Below, piece after piece: positions 46,116-57,592 of a stretch of 64,000 bases of DNA. The notes under the pieces were generated by a model. It made no database searches, had not been told where the DNA came from, and worked only from the letters and a program-made list of their open reading frames with translations. The stretch lies in NCBI GenBank assembly GCA_022605955.1, contig JAKCOZ010000007.1, positions 10,173,501-10,237,500 on the forward strand, given 5' to 3'. This stretch comes from Rallus limicola. Its lineage: Eukaryota; Chordata; Aves; Gruiformes; Rallidae. A program made the position numbers and the translations under genes. Positions within the stretch are counted from its first letter, which is position 1; the number at the start of each line of letters is the position of its first letter.

Positions 46116-48782
46116 GTAAAGTAACGAATAAACAGGCTGACTTGGAAACTGAGGGTTTATTATCTCCCTCCTACTGACTGCATGAAGACACAGTGCGTGG
46201 TGTATTTCTTGTGGCGACATCAGGAGTTGGTTATGATAGTTTCACTTTTAGCACCACGTTCCTACCTTGACAGATTACTTCTGTAGTAAATACACCGATG
46301 GCTGGTCAGTCAGGGTCTTTGCTACAAAATTGCTTTTGTGTGAGGGAAAGTTCTCCTGGATCCATGGCTTACTCCAAGAGCTTCCCCATCATTTATACAG
46401 TGCTACTTAATTGCCCAACTGTATTATCTGCTTGTCCTCCTGCAGATGAGTTCTCCAGCAAGCATGAATAATTAATGCTATCATAACAAATAGTAAGAAA
46501 AAGAACCTGTGCCTTATCTAGCAAGAGAACTTAGAGTCAGAATAGTTGGAGATCCCTTTGCAATCATAGGCTGAAGTGTAAGTGTAATTAATTCCTTGTA
46601 GAATTAATTGGAAACAGAGACCTGGATATCACGGGGGTGTCTTAATTGATATGCATATAGATAGATACCTTTGTTAATGGCAAAGCAAAAGGTAAAAAAG
46701 ACACCCCAGCTAAGCAAACCCTTCTGTGTGTGCCATTCCACTGCATAAGAAAATAAATTCCAGTTGAAAGGTTTCTTTTTTTTCCTAACAGGGGATCTAT
46801 AGATTTAGTTATATGTAGGCTCAGCATTTTGACCCTTTTAATTTTGTACAGTGATATCAGATAAGTTTTAGATCCAGTTTTCTGAACTTAAGCCGTTGAC
46901 TTTGCAATACTAGTTCCTGATTATTCAGAAATGCCCTTTTCTGCATTTATTTTTAACTGCTGCAATCACTGAACATTGTTAATATGGCCAAGAGGGCAGA
47001 TAGGCTAACTGTTTTAATCACTAGTGCAGCAGCATATTTCAACTAATTTATTTTTACGAGCAGTGATGCAATTGGAAGTTGGCCCATTCTGAGTTTAGCA
47101 ATATTATTAGTTCAAATTTGGAAGGTCTCTATCTAGCCTAATAAATCCAAATTGGTTCTCCAAGCACAAAGGAAAACAGATCACCAGGGAATTAAAAAAA
47201 AAAAGGTCATGACTCTAATAATAAAAATAATCAAGCACTTAGAGCGTTAGCAGTTCTGGGGATGCAAGCTAGAGACTGAAAAAAGTTGCTCCTCAAACAG
47301 AAGGCTAAGCATTTTGAAGTTACTGTGAGTATGGGGTATTTAGTAAAATATGCTTATGTAAATGCTAAAGCCTTGCAATATTGGCCATGAGTTTATTTAT
47401 AAGCAAAACTTCTAACTGCTAGGAAAAGCAAAGTATTCCAGCCTTCCAGACCAGCACAGAGCAGTATGGTTATATAAATGGCTCTATATTACAAAACCGT
47501 CTCACTGGTGAATTCCACTGATGTCTTACGGAAAATGAGATGCTGTCAGTCTTGCACACTCTTAGCAACTGAATCTCCCTGAAACCTCCAGCCAGCAAAT
47601 GAGAATAATGAAAAGTTGGCAAGCATTTCCAAAAATTATTTTGGACAATCAGTTCCAGTTTGGTTTTTGTGTAACAAATATTTGGCTCTTGGGTCATCTC
47701 ACCAACAACCCGTAGCCTTTGTTATTAAAAGAGGAAGAAGAACCCCGGTTCTCCTAAATCACTCTGCTATATGGCTCTCACTTTCTGTCAGACCTTATGA
47801 CTGCTATTTCTACAAATGCTACCTAGTTTTCTTCTCGGTTCCTTTCAGAAGGGAAGTCACCACTAAGCATTAACCACTAAGTCCTATTACTGGGACAGAC
47901 GGTAAACATATGTCCTTTTTAGGAAATGGAAATAAATGCTTTTCTGCCAACAATTGGGTATTCCTATATCTCTTAATCTCTAATCCCAAAAACAGATGTG
48001 CCTAACTGGAAACATACTAATAATCCCAGTGATTTTACAGGTTATTTTTTTGCTTAAAGTTTTTTTGGTATTAAAACCCAAATATTTGCGGTTTTAATAC
48101 TTGTGGATTTGAGGATTTTGGTTTTGAAAAGCAAAAGTGTAGGAGGTATCTCAGAGACATACTAAAGTGGATCTCTTAAAATTGCCAGAGGGGATGGAAA
48201 AGGCATATCCTTTGGTGATTCACTTCTTGTATACCATTGCTCTAAAGTGCTTTGTGGTACAAATGAAAAGAAGGCTCAGTGAAGACACTGCTCATCCCAT
48301 CTAAAGGCAAGATTTGTTGTCTGGTATATAAGTGAAAGGCAGGTTGATCCCGATGTCTTGTTGGAGACCAAGTAGCAAAAGCACTACGTGATCATTACTT
48401 TTTCACACGTTTGCAGCAAGAGCTTAGGTGTAGGCTTTTTTCAAGTATCATTGCACTGGGCTTGTTGAACTTCCCAGTTAGATACATTGCAGATAAAACA
48501 TGTCTGACAAATTGTATCAGATAAGCATCATGTTGTCATACAGTTCAGTCTTTCTTCCATCAGAAGGATTGATGTGAGTAGGCTAATACAGATGTCAGTT
48601 ATTCATGCTGGAGGAGGATAAAAAACTGCAATGTAAATATCATTAATTTTTAGCATTTTTCTGTCCAGCCACACTGAGCAGTCATCCCCTTCATTACCTT
48701 TTTCTGAACCTTTTAAGAGACAGCTGGTAATTTTAGGCAGTCGGCTATCTCATTAAAATTATTGGGTTTTTTCTTCCTTTAG
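46116..48782 (+). other. ASXL3: ASXL3 last intron, 2.7 kb
   Basis: The donor is GTAAAG and the acceptor is TTCTTCCTTTAG. In the frame of the upstream exon a TAA stop lies at 46122-46124, so retention would add only Val-Lys. The intron is AT-rich unique sequence without recognised repeats. Confidence 0.9.
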
Positions 48783-51700
48783 ATTCAGCTTTCAAAAATT
48801 GGACCACCTTTCATCATCAAGAGCCAACCTGTTTCTAAGCCAGAACCTCGAGTTTCCCCAAGTCCGTCGGTCAGCAGTGGGAGAAATACTGGGGCTAGAA
48901 CTCTTGCAGATATCAAAGCAAGAGCTCAGCAAGCAAGAGCCCAAAGAGAAGCTGCAGCTGCAGCAGCCGTGGCAGCAGCTGCAAGCATAGTGTCTGGAGC
49001 GATGGGGACCCCGTGCGAAGGTGGGAAGACAAGAACACTGGCACACATCAAGGAGCAAACGAAAGCCAAGCTATTTGCAAAGCATCAAGCCAGAGCTCAT
49101 TTACTCCAGACTAATAAAGAATCAAAGTCGCAGTTCAGCTCAAAGGAAAGTACCTCATCTCTGGAGATACCAACTTCTACTGACACAAAGATTGAAGGTT
49201 CTACCGGTGTCATAATAGTAAATCCTAACTGCAGGTCCCCTAACAACAAGTCTGCTCATCACCGTGAGACTACCGCTTTGTTGCAGCAGCCACTTAACAC
49301 AGCTACATTACCAGAAACTGCTACTGAGATATCTGTGCACAGTTCTGATGAAAATATACCTATGCCACAATTGTGTGAGAAAATTATTTCATCTACCTCT
49401 ACTGAAAGTAACAGTGTGCCAGTGCTTTATAATAAAAGTTCAGTCTCTGTGTCTGTTTGCAGCACTGCTATGTCTGGAGCAATTAAAGAACTTTCTTTTG
49501 CAAGTTCTGTTGATAAATCCTCTGTTTTAATGTCTGTTGACAGTGCAAACACAACAGTTTCAGCTTGTAATATAAATATGCTGAAAACCATCCAAGGGGC
49601 TGATACTCCATGCATAACCATTGGACCAAAATGTATTGATAACAGTAACGTACCAGTCTCCATAGACAATACGGGCTTACCAAATGCCATCGATGACAAA
49701 AGGTTGCCGATACCAAGTAGCAATGCGAATAACACAGTCTCCAGTCATTATGTCACTGTGCCACCTTCATCTATTGCAAACAATTTGCCAAATCATCTCT
49801 CTGGTAGTTCTGTACTGATTCCCCCAGTGGGGGCTACCAACAGATTTTCTTCTGATAAGATAGCCATAACCGGGTGTAACGAGCAAAGCACGGTCTCCAT
49901 TCACACTACCGCTAGGTCAGCTTTAAGTTGCAGCGAGGCCCTTGCAGTAGCAGATTCTGTTGGAAGGCCACCCATTTCGATGTTTACTGGTAACATGGTG
50001 ACAATAAGCTCTTATGATAATGCTACCAAATTAAATGCTGATCTCTTAGAAAAAAGCTCCGGAGCACGAAACCGAATGGATCTCTCTGGTAAACCTCAGC
50101 CCGTGAGCTTTACACAAACTGCCATGAATAGGTCTATACCTTGCAAGGTCATTGTTGACCACACTACAAATATGAATTCCAGTCTGTCGCTTTCTTCTTC
50201 TTCTATTGAAAATGCAGAGACCAGCATTGACCTGCAGAGCAGACCTGTCAGGACAGAAGCTGCCTTACAAAGTATAGCCTGTCCTCAGGTGTCTGTCATA
50301 AGCAGGCCTGAAGTGGTCTCTAGTGAAAGCCTTGAGCACAGTTCCAGCTTTATCACCATTACAGCAAAGCAAGACAGCAAGAACTTGCAGGCAGGTTGTT
50401 CGAGTCTTCGAGAAGTGCCTCTTGCTCCTCAAGATAAATTAATTGAGGTGGTTACCCCCAGCCAAGGTTTTGCTGACCAACTAAGAGGTCCTTCAGCATT
50501 TAAAAATGAAGGAGATGCTGTCTGTGCCAATCAGTATAACACTAACAATAGAATTTGTTGGCATGACGAAGAGGCCATGAGTACGGACCAGCCAGTGGTC
50601 AGCCATCTTAACTCCAGTAAGCATAAGGACTACACAGAGCAAAACTGCTTAAAAAACGTCAAAACTGAACCTTCCAGTTACACACAGATGCCAGAACTGC
50701 AATCCAGGAGTCTTCTGACGAGCATTGCTGTGCCTGTTAAATCGGAAACTAACGAGCCTGACAAGTGCTTCAGGATGGACACTGAGGATTTTACAGGACC
50801 TGAAATGCCTGCCCAGACTGCAGAAATAGCCACAAGTACGCAGCCGCCGCAGACCTCCAAGACATCCATCACGGACTCCATGGAAGACTCCCTGTCCCTG
50901 ACAACAGAAACCCTAAAGAGAGTTACCAGTGCCGGGGGCTCTAGCTGTCGCTTGTCGTCAGTGGAGGCCAACAATCCTTTAGTGACACAGTTACTGCAAG
51001 GCAATCTGCCTTTAGAGAAAGTGCTGCCGCAGCCCAGATCAGGAGCCAAACTAGAAATTAACAGGCTTCCCTTGCCTTTGCAAACTACCTCAGTATGTAA
51101 AACAGCAGTGTCCGAGAGAAATATTGTTGAACATCCTTCCAACTCTCCTAATCCAGACGGGAAAGGATTTACAGCAGGCAGCATAGCCCCACTACAAATC
51201 AGAAAGCGTGAAAACCATCCGAAAAAGAGGATGGCCAGGACTGTAGGGGAACATGCTCAAATTAAATGTGAGCCCGGGAAGGTGTCAATGGACACAGATG
51301 TTAAAGTGGCTCCTTGTGTAATTAGTTCCAGCATGAACCAGCTAGGGCATGGTCAGCCATTTAAGCAGGAGTGGCTGAACAAACACAGCATTCAGAGCCG
51401 AATCGCTCACAGCCCAGAGATCAAACAGCAGAAGAGGCCGTTGCCTTCATGCAGTTTCCAGCAGAGCTTATTTCACATTGATAAAAATGGCAGCTTTCAT
51501 GCAGAAGCTAGTACCTCACATAGACAGCATTTTTACCAAATGTCCATGGCTGCAAGAGGCCCCATTCCTACGGCAGCTTTGTTGCAGACTACTTCAAAAG
51601 GCCCACCTGGCTGTAATGCCTTTGCTTTTAGCAGACACCTGGAACAGAAGGGCTTGGGAGACGTGAATATTTCTACAGCAGCTCACCAGCTGAGGCTAGG

Positions 51701-52160
51701 AAGTGTGTTTTCCCCTAATATTCAAATTAAGGAAGGTGATGACATTGCCAGTGCCTCTCAAACTCTGCAGAGTAAAACATTAGTGCATCCCCCTCCTCCC
51801 CCTCCACCCCTGCCACCTCCTCCCCCTCCTCACCCAAATGCAGAAGTCCCGTCTGATCAAAAACAACTGACAGTTACTATGGAAACCACTAAAAGACTGA
51901 GTTGGCCTCAGCCAGCAAGCATCTGTAGCAATATAAAATCTGAACCTATTTCTTTTGAGGAAGGTTTAAGCAGCAGCTGCGAACTGGGCATGAAACAAGC
52001 TTCCTATGATCAGAATGAAGTGAAAGAACAGTTAAAAGCATTTGCATTAAGAAATGCAGATTTCTCTTCCTATTTACTTTCTGAGCCACAGAAGCCTTTT
52101 ACCCAACTTGCTGCTCAGAAAATACAGGCGCAGCACTCACAGCAGCAGCAGCACCCACAG

Positions 52161-52201
<41 letters not shown>

Positions 52202-52502
52202 GCTCTGTGGAAATTACCCAACAATACACTTTGGTAGCACAAGCTTCAAAAGGGCAGCATCTGCAATTGAGAAATCGATGGGGATTTTAGGAAGTGGCGC
52301 AAGCACTGCCACAGGCCTGTCTAACCAGAACGCGCAGATCCCGGTTCAGAAATTTGCTGACAGCAGCAATGCCGATGAACTGGAACTGAAATGCTCGTGC
52401 AGGCTGAAAGCCATGATCGTGTGCAAAGGCTGCGGAGCCTTCTGTCATGATGACTGCATAGGGCCTTCCAAATTGTGTGTAGCTTGTCTGGTTGTACGAT
52501 AG
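48783..52502 (+). CDS. ASXL3: ASXL3 terminal coding exon with C-terminal PHD finger
   Basis: The exon encodes 1,239 residues plus TAG, starting [16 protein letters not shown] in phase 0. In order it shows: a paired motif [17 protein letters not shown] and [16 protein letters not shown] conserved in ASXL proteins; an alanine run A6-V-A4 between them (48951-48980); a long Ser/Thr/Asn-rich region; the conserved [19 protein letters not shown] block (about 50970-51030); three (V/I)KxEP segments resembling sumoylation sites; poly-proline P7-L-P6 (51789-51830); poly-glutamine Q4-HP-Q15 (52140-52202); and a C-terminal atypical PHD finger (CSC...[12 protein letters not shown]...CVAC) from 52392. In Asx proteins the PHD sits at the extreme C-terminus, as here. 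The gene product is a nuclear PR-DUB cofactor. Confidence 0.98.
52140..52202 (+). repeat. ASXL3: CAG/CAA poly-glutamine tract in ASXL3
   Basis: Codons read (CAG)4 CAC CCA (CAG)8 CAA (CAG)6, giving Q4-HP-Q15. The single CAA interrupts the longer run. The tract sits about 63 residues before the PHD finger, and such near-pure CAG runs are prone to length change. Confidence 0.97.
52392..52502 (+). other. ASXL3: Atypical PHD finger coding segment
   Basis: The last 36 residues contain the zinc ligands of the ASXL PHD: C-x-C, then C-x2-C, the F-C-H-D-D-C block, and a final C-x2-C (LCVACLVVR). All expected Cys/His positions are present. Spacing is compact compared with canonical PHD fingers, as known for this family. 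Confidence 0.92.
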
Positions 52503-53420
52503 GAACTGAATCAAAGATGCAGTATCCCTTGTCAGCGTGGGAGAGCAGGACAAAGGAACGAAGGATTTGGAACAGTTTAGGCCATTAATGGTTTGCAATT
52601 AGTCGATTGATTTGTTTTTATTTTTTTTAATTGGGGTATTTTTTATTTCCACGTGGTGCTTTCAGCATTTAGTTATTCCTGCCTGAGTGCCATTTGCTGG
52701 GAAGAAGAGGAAACCTGTAGAAGTAGGGTTTTTTTTAAAAAAAAAGATAGCCTTGTTACCGAAGCGTCTATGAACTCTTGCTGTGATTAAAAAAAAGGCA
52801 TTAATGCATGTCATTCCTAGCTTCTATTTATTTGCACAAAGTGCAGCACGTTTTTCCTCCGCTTTTTGATAGTTAATACAAGCTGCAGGTTAAAGATCAG
52901 TGGAAGAATAACTCTGCAAGAAGTGGAGTATCTATGCAGAATGAGTAACACACTGAATAGTGACTGGTTTGAGTGGGGATGTGGCAAGGTGTGGGGTATC
53001 AGCCATCATAGCTTCTAAGTCAGTTTGCAGTTTTTTCTGCTGGTAGGATTGTTTTCTTAATTGACTTTCATTACCTAGGGCTAAAATATAGGCACTTCAC
53101 CTAGCAAAAAGAAAAAAAAAAGTTGAAAAAAAGGGATTTAGATTGTTAGAGGAGTTCCCTTATGTGCCTGCCAGGGACTATGGAACTCAAATCTTACTCA
53201 TCATCTTTTCTTGTTGATTCCTTGAGAAAGATTTGTGTATGTGGTGGGTTAGCAGGACCAACACTGGAATTACATTGGCTTCAGTAGACTCTGGAGAAAG
53301 GAACTTCTTTACTAGATATTAGAAACCTGTTTTCCTATTTTCCACTCAAATATTTAAAATATTCTTTATTTGCATCTATCTCTCTAATCTGTCAACTTGT
53401 TTTGTCAGTCCCAAATACTT

Positions 53421-53422
<2 letters not shown>

Positions 53423-53452
<30 letters not shown>
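53423..53452 (+). repeat. (GT)15 microsatellite
   Basis: Fifteen uninterrupted GT units are followed by ATACATATATAC. It lies in the inferred ASXL3 3' UTR and is likely to be length-polymorphic. Confidence 0.98.
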
Positions 53453-53455
<3 letters not shown>

Positions 53456-54068
53456 CATATATACACAAGTCAGACTTATCAAATAGGTTCTGGATGTTTT
53501 AGCCTTTCCATGGCCTAAAAATGATACGTTCCTATGATAAATGAATGAGGAAATACTCTAACGGAGTAGTGTTTGAATAACAGGTTGCCAGTTGGTTTTC
53601 TTCTTATGTGAGTTGCTCTATTTATATCAGAGTTTTGCCATTTAAAGTATTTCTTAAAATTACTTACAACACTTCTTTTTTTTCTCAAAGAAATTTAGAC
53701 CCCTTATTCTACCTTTTAGACATTTGGGAGCAAAAAGGCATTCTTAAAAGGGATACTGCATCTTTCAAGTAATCTTCAGTATTTATCCAGTACTGTATTT
53801 GCATTCAGGACTATAGCTGCATTCCAGATGCGCTAGCCACTGTAAGAGCAGAGAAGAAAAATGGTAATTTTGGGGGCCCTATTCACCTAAAAGGAAAATA
53901 TTATAAAGGGATAAAGCACATGCAGTTGCTGGGGTGATGAAAATACCTTAGGGTTTTTTACTCCCACTTCAAGAACACAAAGTGTGGAGTGCAAGTCATC
54001 CATCTGCCAGTTTGTGGTTGGGTCTGCCCAAATGTCAGCATCAGAGAGAAATGTTATTTTAACCATTA

Positions 54069-54355
54069 CAGTAGAACCTCACTAATCCAAAGACCTTACA
54101 GTCCGATGATTTTCCTTCTACAAATCTCAGAGAGCGGCATAGTGAGAATGTGTGAGAGGTAATCCTGCTGGGATTTCATGATGCATTTACTGTTGCATTC
54201 TGAAATATTAATGTGAATGGTAGAACTACATTTAGGAAATAAAAAGTATACTACATTTTTCACTGTTGTTATTTCTTTTTAATATGTTTGCATACTTATT
54301 TCATAAGCTGTAACCAGTCTCCCTGACATGGGTGTGTATTAGTGAGGTTCTACTG
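54069..54355. mobile_element. MITE-like DNA transposon, 287 bp, 18-bp perfect TIRs
   Basis: The left end CAGTAGAACCTCACTAAT (54069-54086) and the right end ATTAGTGAGGTTCTACTG (54338-54355) are exact reverse complements. CAGT-starting termini with an ACCTC core resemble Tigger/pogo-type elements, which duplicate TA. The left flank is TA (54067-54068), but the right flank is AA, so the duplication is imperfect. There is no coding capacity. It lies in the ASXL3 3' UTR. Family assignment is by resemblance only. Confidence 0.75.
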
Positions 54356-54897
54356 AATGGAGGAACCACATTTGTTTTCTTGTGGGACCATTTTCACAAG
54401 ACATGATAAATGCCATTTATTGTCTTAAAAGTGAGCTGGAATATCTACAACATACATTCCTGTAATAGGAAGCTCTATGGTGCACCTTGATGTTCTCTTT
54501 TATTGTAATTAGCAACATATCAATATTATTTTTTACACTGTGTGGTACAAAGGCCATTTATAATTACACTAACGGATTTGTTGCTGATACAATAATATAT
54601 TTTTTCTATACAAAAGTGCTCCTTAATATGACACGTGAGTAAAGAAATAGCTTCTCAGCACTTTTCAGGTCTTCTGGTAGGAAAAATAGCCAGCCAAGCA
54701 AAAACCTAAAAGTAACCGCATGGAAATTAGCATCCAGTGCTACGCCAGCTGCTGGCAAAACAGTGACTGGAAAATACTCATGAATAAGCATGAGTGTAGT
54801 AAGCTAATGCATATCAGATTCATATTTCAGGAGCCTTTGTATTGGAATTGTATTGCATTGTATTTATACTTGGTAGAGGTAGGATCCTTCTATTTAA

Positions 54898-54903
54898 AAT
54901 AAA
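54898..54903 (+). terminator. ASXL3: Candidate proximal poly(A) signal
   Basis: AATAAA is followed by GAGAGCAACCAGTC and then TGTGTTTATATAAG some 35-45 bases on. It is a possible alternative 3' end about 2.4 kb after the stop. Confidence 0.35.
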
Positions 54904-57477
54904 GAGAGCAACCAGTCTTAGACTTGTAATGACCTGTGTTTATATAAGCCTGCTGGGAATCCTTAGTTCTAGCTCAGGTTTTCCTGTCCACAGCACATAA
55001 GTCAAGGTTTGTTTGTACTTGCATCTTGAAATACTTCTTGTATTGACTGGCATAATACAGAAATAAATCCCGGCCACAAAATAGTTTTACTTTGTTCGAA
55101 GGACAAGAGTGTGACTGATGTGGTAGGTATCTCATTCATGTCATATTGTCATTTTTATATCAGGATTGCAGCTTGCATGTGTGAGGTCATGGTAAAATGT
55201 TATTTAAAATGGCATTAGACTGGATGGTGCTATGTTATATTACACAACCGACCAAACTCTTCCATAGTGCAGTTCCACTCCTTTCATTCTGGAGTCGTTG
55301 GAGTTGAACCAGGACTAAATTTGACCAATTAGGTAGCAGCAGCCATGAAGTATTGTTACAGATGATAGTTTTAGGGTATTAAAATACTCAAAAGCACCTG
55401 GGGTGATACCAGAGCCTGACAGAATCCTAGTGTGACTGAAAACCTTCCTTGGATTCTGGTATCACCCAGATGCCTGGGTGACCTCTGGTCTTCAGTGAGA
55501 ACGCAATCACATTTTGAGGTTAATTTTGAATGACTTCTTCTTTTGTTCAGTTGTCCAGGTTTCAGGCCCAATGTCATTGTGTTTTCTGATGACCATGCAG
55601 TTTGCACCGTGGGGTGTTAATAGTTTATGCACTGAAAAGTGGTGAAAGAATTGCTTAAGAACAAACTGCTCTGTGTTTGCGTGTACGTACATATGTGTCC
55701 CAATGTCCAGCATGTATAATTTACCTTTTTCTTTTTTCTTTTTTTTTTAAATCTCCAAAATTGCTCCCCCACTCCTACCCCTGGAGCAGCACTTTTGGGT
55801 GAGAGGGAGAAACGCTCTTTCTTTTTTTTTCTTTCTTTCCTCCCTCTTTATTGTTTTAATTGCATACCTGTGAGATATGCAGATAATGTTTGGGCATTTG
55901 CAGTGTGTGTGTTTGTGTGTTCCTTTTCTGAACTAATTTTCCAAGCAGAAACTCCCTTTGAAATAATGTTTTTTTAAAAAAAATAATTAAGGAGTGGTGA
56001 ACTGGATGCTCCCTGTTTGCATTTTATTTATCTGCTGAGGTCTAGTCCATGAAATAGCATTTAGAAGACAAAAAAAACCAAGGTTGAGCCATAAAGCAAA
56101 AGGTATATTCTGTGTATACTATAGACTTTCTTCTTGAGGGTGGTGCATGTCGTCAGGGTAAGCTACAGAACGTGCAGATGGTTTTTCAGGGCCCTGCAAT
56201 TCCTTGCCCAGTTTCTAAGCTGGTGCATATGGTGCTTTATAATGCAATTTCTGAAGTAAAATTACCTTATGCTGCACCCCCTTCCCCTTGTAAACACACG
56301 CACAATTTCAGAATTGTTATTGTAGCCTCTGGTTTAGCAGTTTCTCCAAGGTGTGTGGTGAAGTACCAGGATAAACACTCGAGACGAGCTGAGAAGCGTC
56401 ACCGAAAGGGATGGTTTTAGCTGACACGCGTGAAGGGCCCCGCTCTGAACACTGAATGACTCCTGCAGTCTCCTGGCAGCAGCGCAGCGGTTCCTCTTCT
56501 GTGGCTCTGCAGAACACTGGGAGGGGGGGAAGGAACGAAATATTCAGTGGATTTATCACGGACCTGTGTAGCTAAATGTTTCTGACTCTATGAAATCCTG
56601 TTGTCTTCGGTCATCATGCTTTGTCACTGTAAAACCAACAAAAAGAAGAAGAAAGAAAAAAAAAAAAAAAGCATTTTTTAGTCTAATTTAAGGAGCTGCT
56701 TCTTTTATAGCACATAATATTTCGCTTTGTACTATATTTGATAGTTAAAGAATAATTTAGTCTGTAGAATAACTTTGTTGTATTTGTATTGTTCATGAAT
56801 GTTCCAAGAAAAGTGCTTTACTTTGTTGCCATAATTCTCTTGTACTGCTGTAAAATATTATTTCTGCTTTACGGAAACTTAACTCGATTCACATTTTCAG
56901 TACAGGGTTTTTTGTGTGTCTGTATTTTATTTTATTTTTTTCATTTTTCTTGTTTATTTTTGTCAGTATTCTGAATGTTTACATCTGTTCAACATTAGCC
57001 ATTTTATGCCTTTCTAGGGCAGTATTACTCCTGCAGTATAACAGCAATGTGAAATCCACTCGTACCTAACATGCATGAGAAATACAGATTTATTGGGGAG
57101 ATCCCTAACGTGCATTAGATTTCTTTTTTTTTCTCTATCCACATTCAGTGAAGTAAATACCCTCCTTCAGTCCTCTACCAAAGAAAATATTATTCCCACA
57201 GGACAAGCTCAGAAAGTGGTTCTCTGAATCTTCTTCAGAAGGGGGTGTAGTTGGTTTCAGCCAGATTGCTACAGTTTAATGCTGTTATGCTTTGCTTTGT
57301 TACCCCACCAGACGTGACTGGGTGAAACAAGCGTTTGAGCAATTTTTTTGTGTTCAAGACAGTGTTTTGTTTAGAATTCAGGGATCATGCTTTCTTTAAT
57401 GGTGCTGTTTGTTTAATTTTTTTTTAAGAAAACATTTTGTTGCCTACAGAAATGACCGTTCACAAAACCATAAATTA

Positions 57478-57592
57478 AATAAAATAATTTGTCTTCATAA
57501 CTTCTCTCTTTTCCCTTTCCTTTTCCCCTTCCCAGTCCCTTGAAAATAACAACTTGAGCTTCAATATTAAAATATTCTGAAAAAAAAATAAA
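57478..57592 (+). terminator. ASXL3: Candidate distal ASXL3 poly(A) signals (two AATAAA)
   Basis: AATAAA occurs at 57478-57483 and again at 57587-57592. The second is followed within about 20-45 bases by a U/GU-rich stretch (TTTGTCATTTGTTTATTTATTT), the usual downstream element. A third AATAAA at 57808-57813 also has GU-rich sequence after it. One of these is the likely main cleavage site. Confidence 0.55.

Noticed and set aside
50678..51184. 168-codon antisense ORF over the last exon.
   Set aside because: It overlaps conserved ASXL3 coding sequence and has no features of its own.
52054..52290. Poly-Ser ORF (+ strand, shifted frame).
   Set aside because: It is the AGC reading of the poly-Gln CAG tract, not a separate protein.
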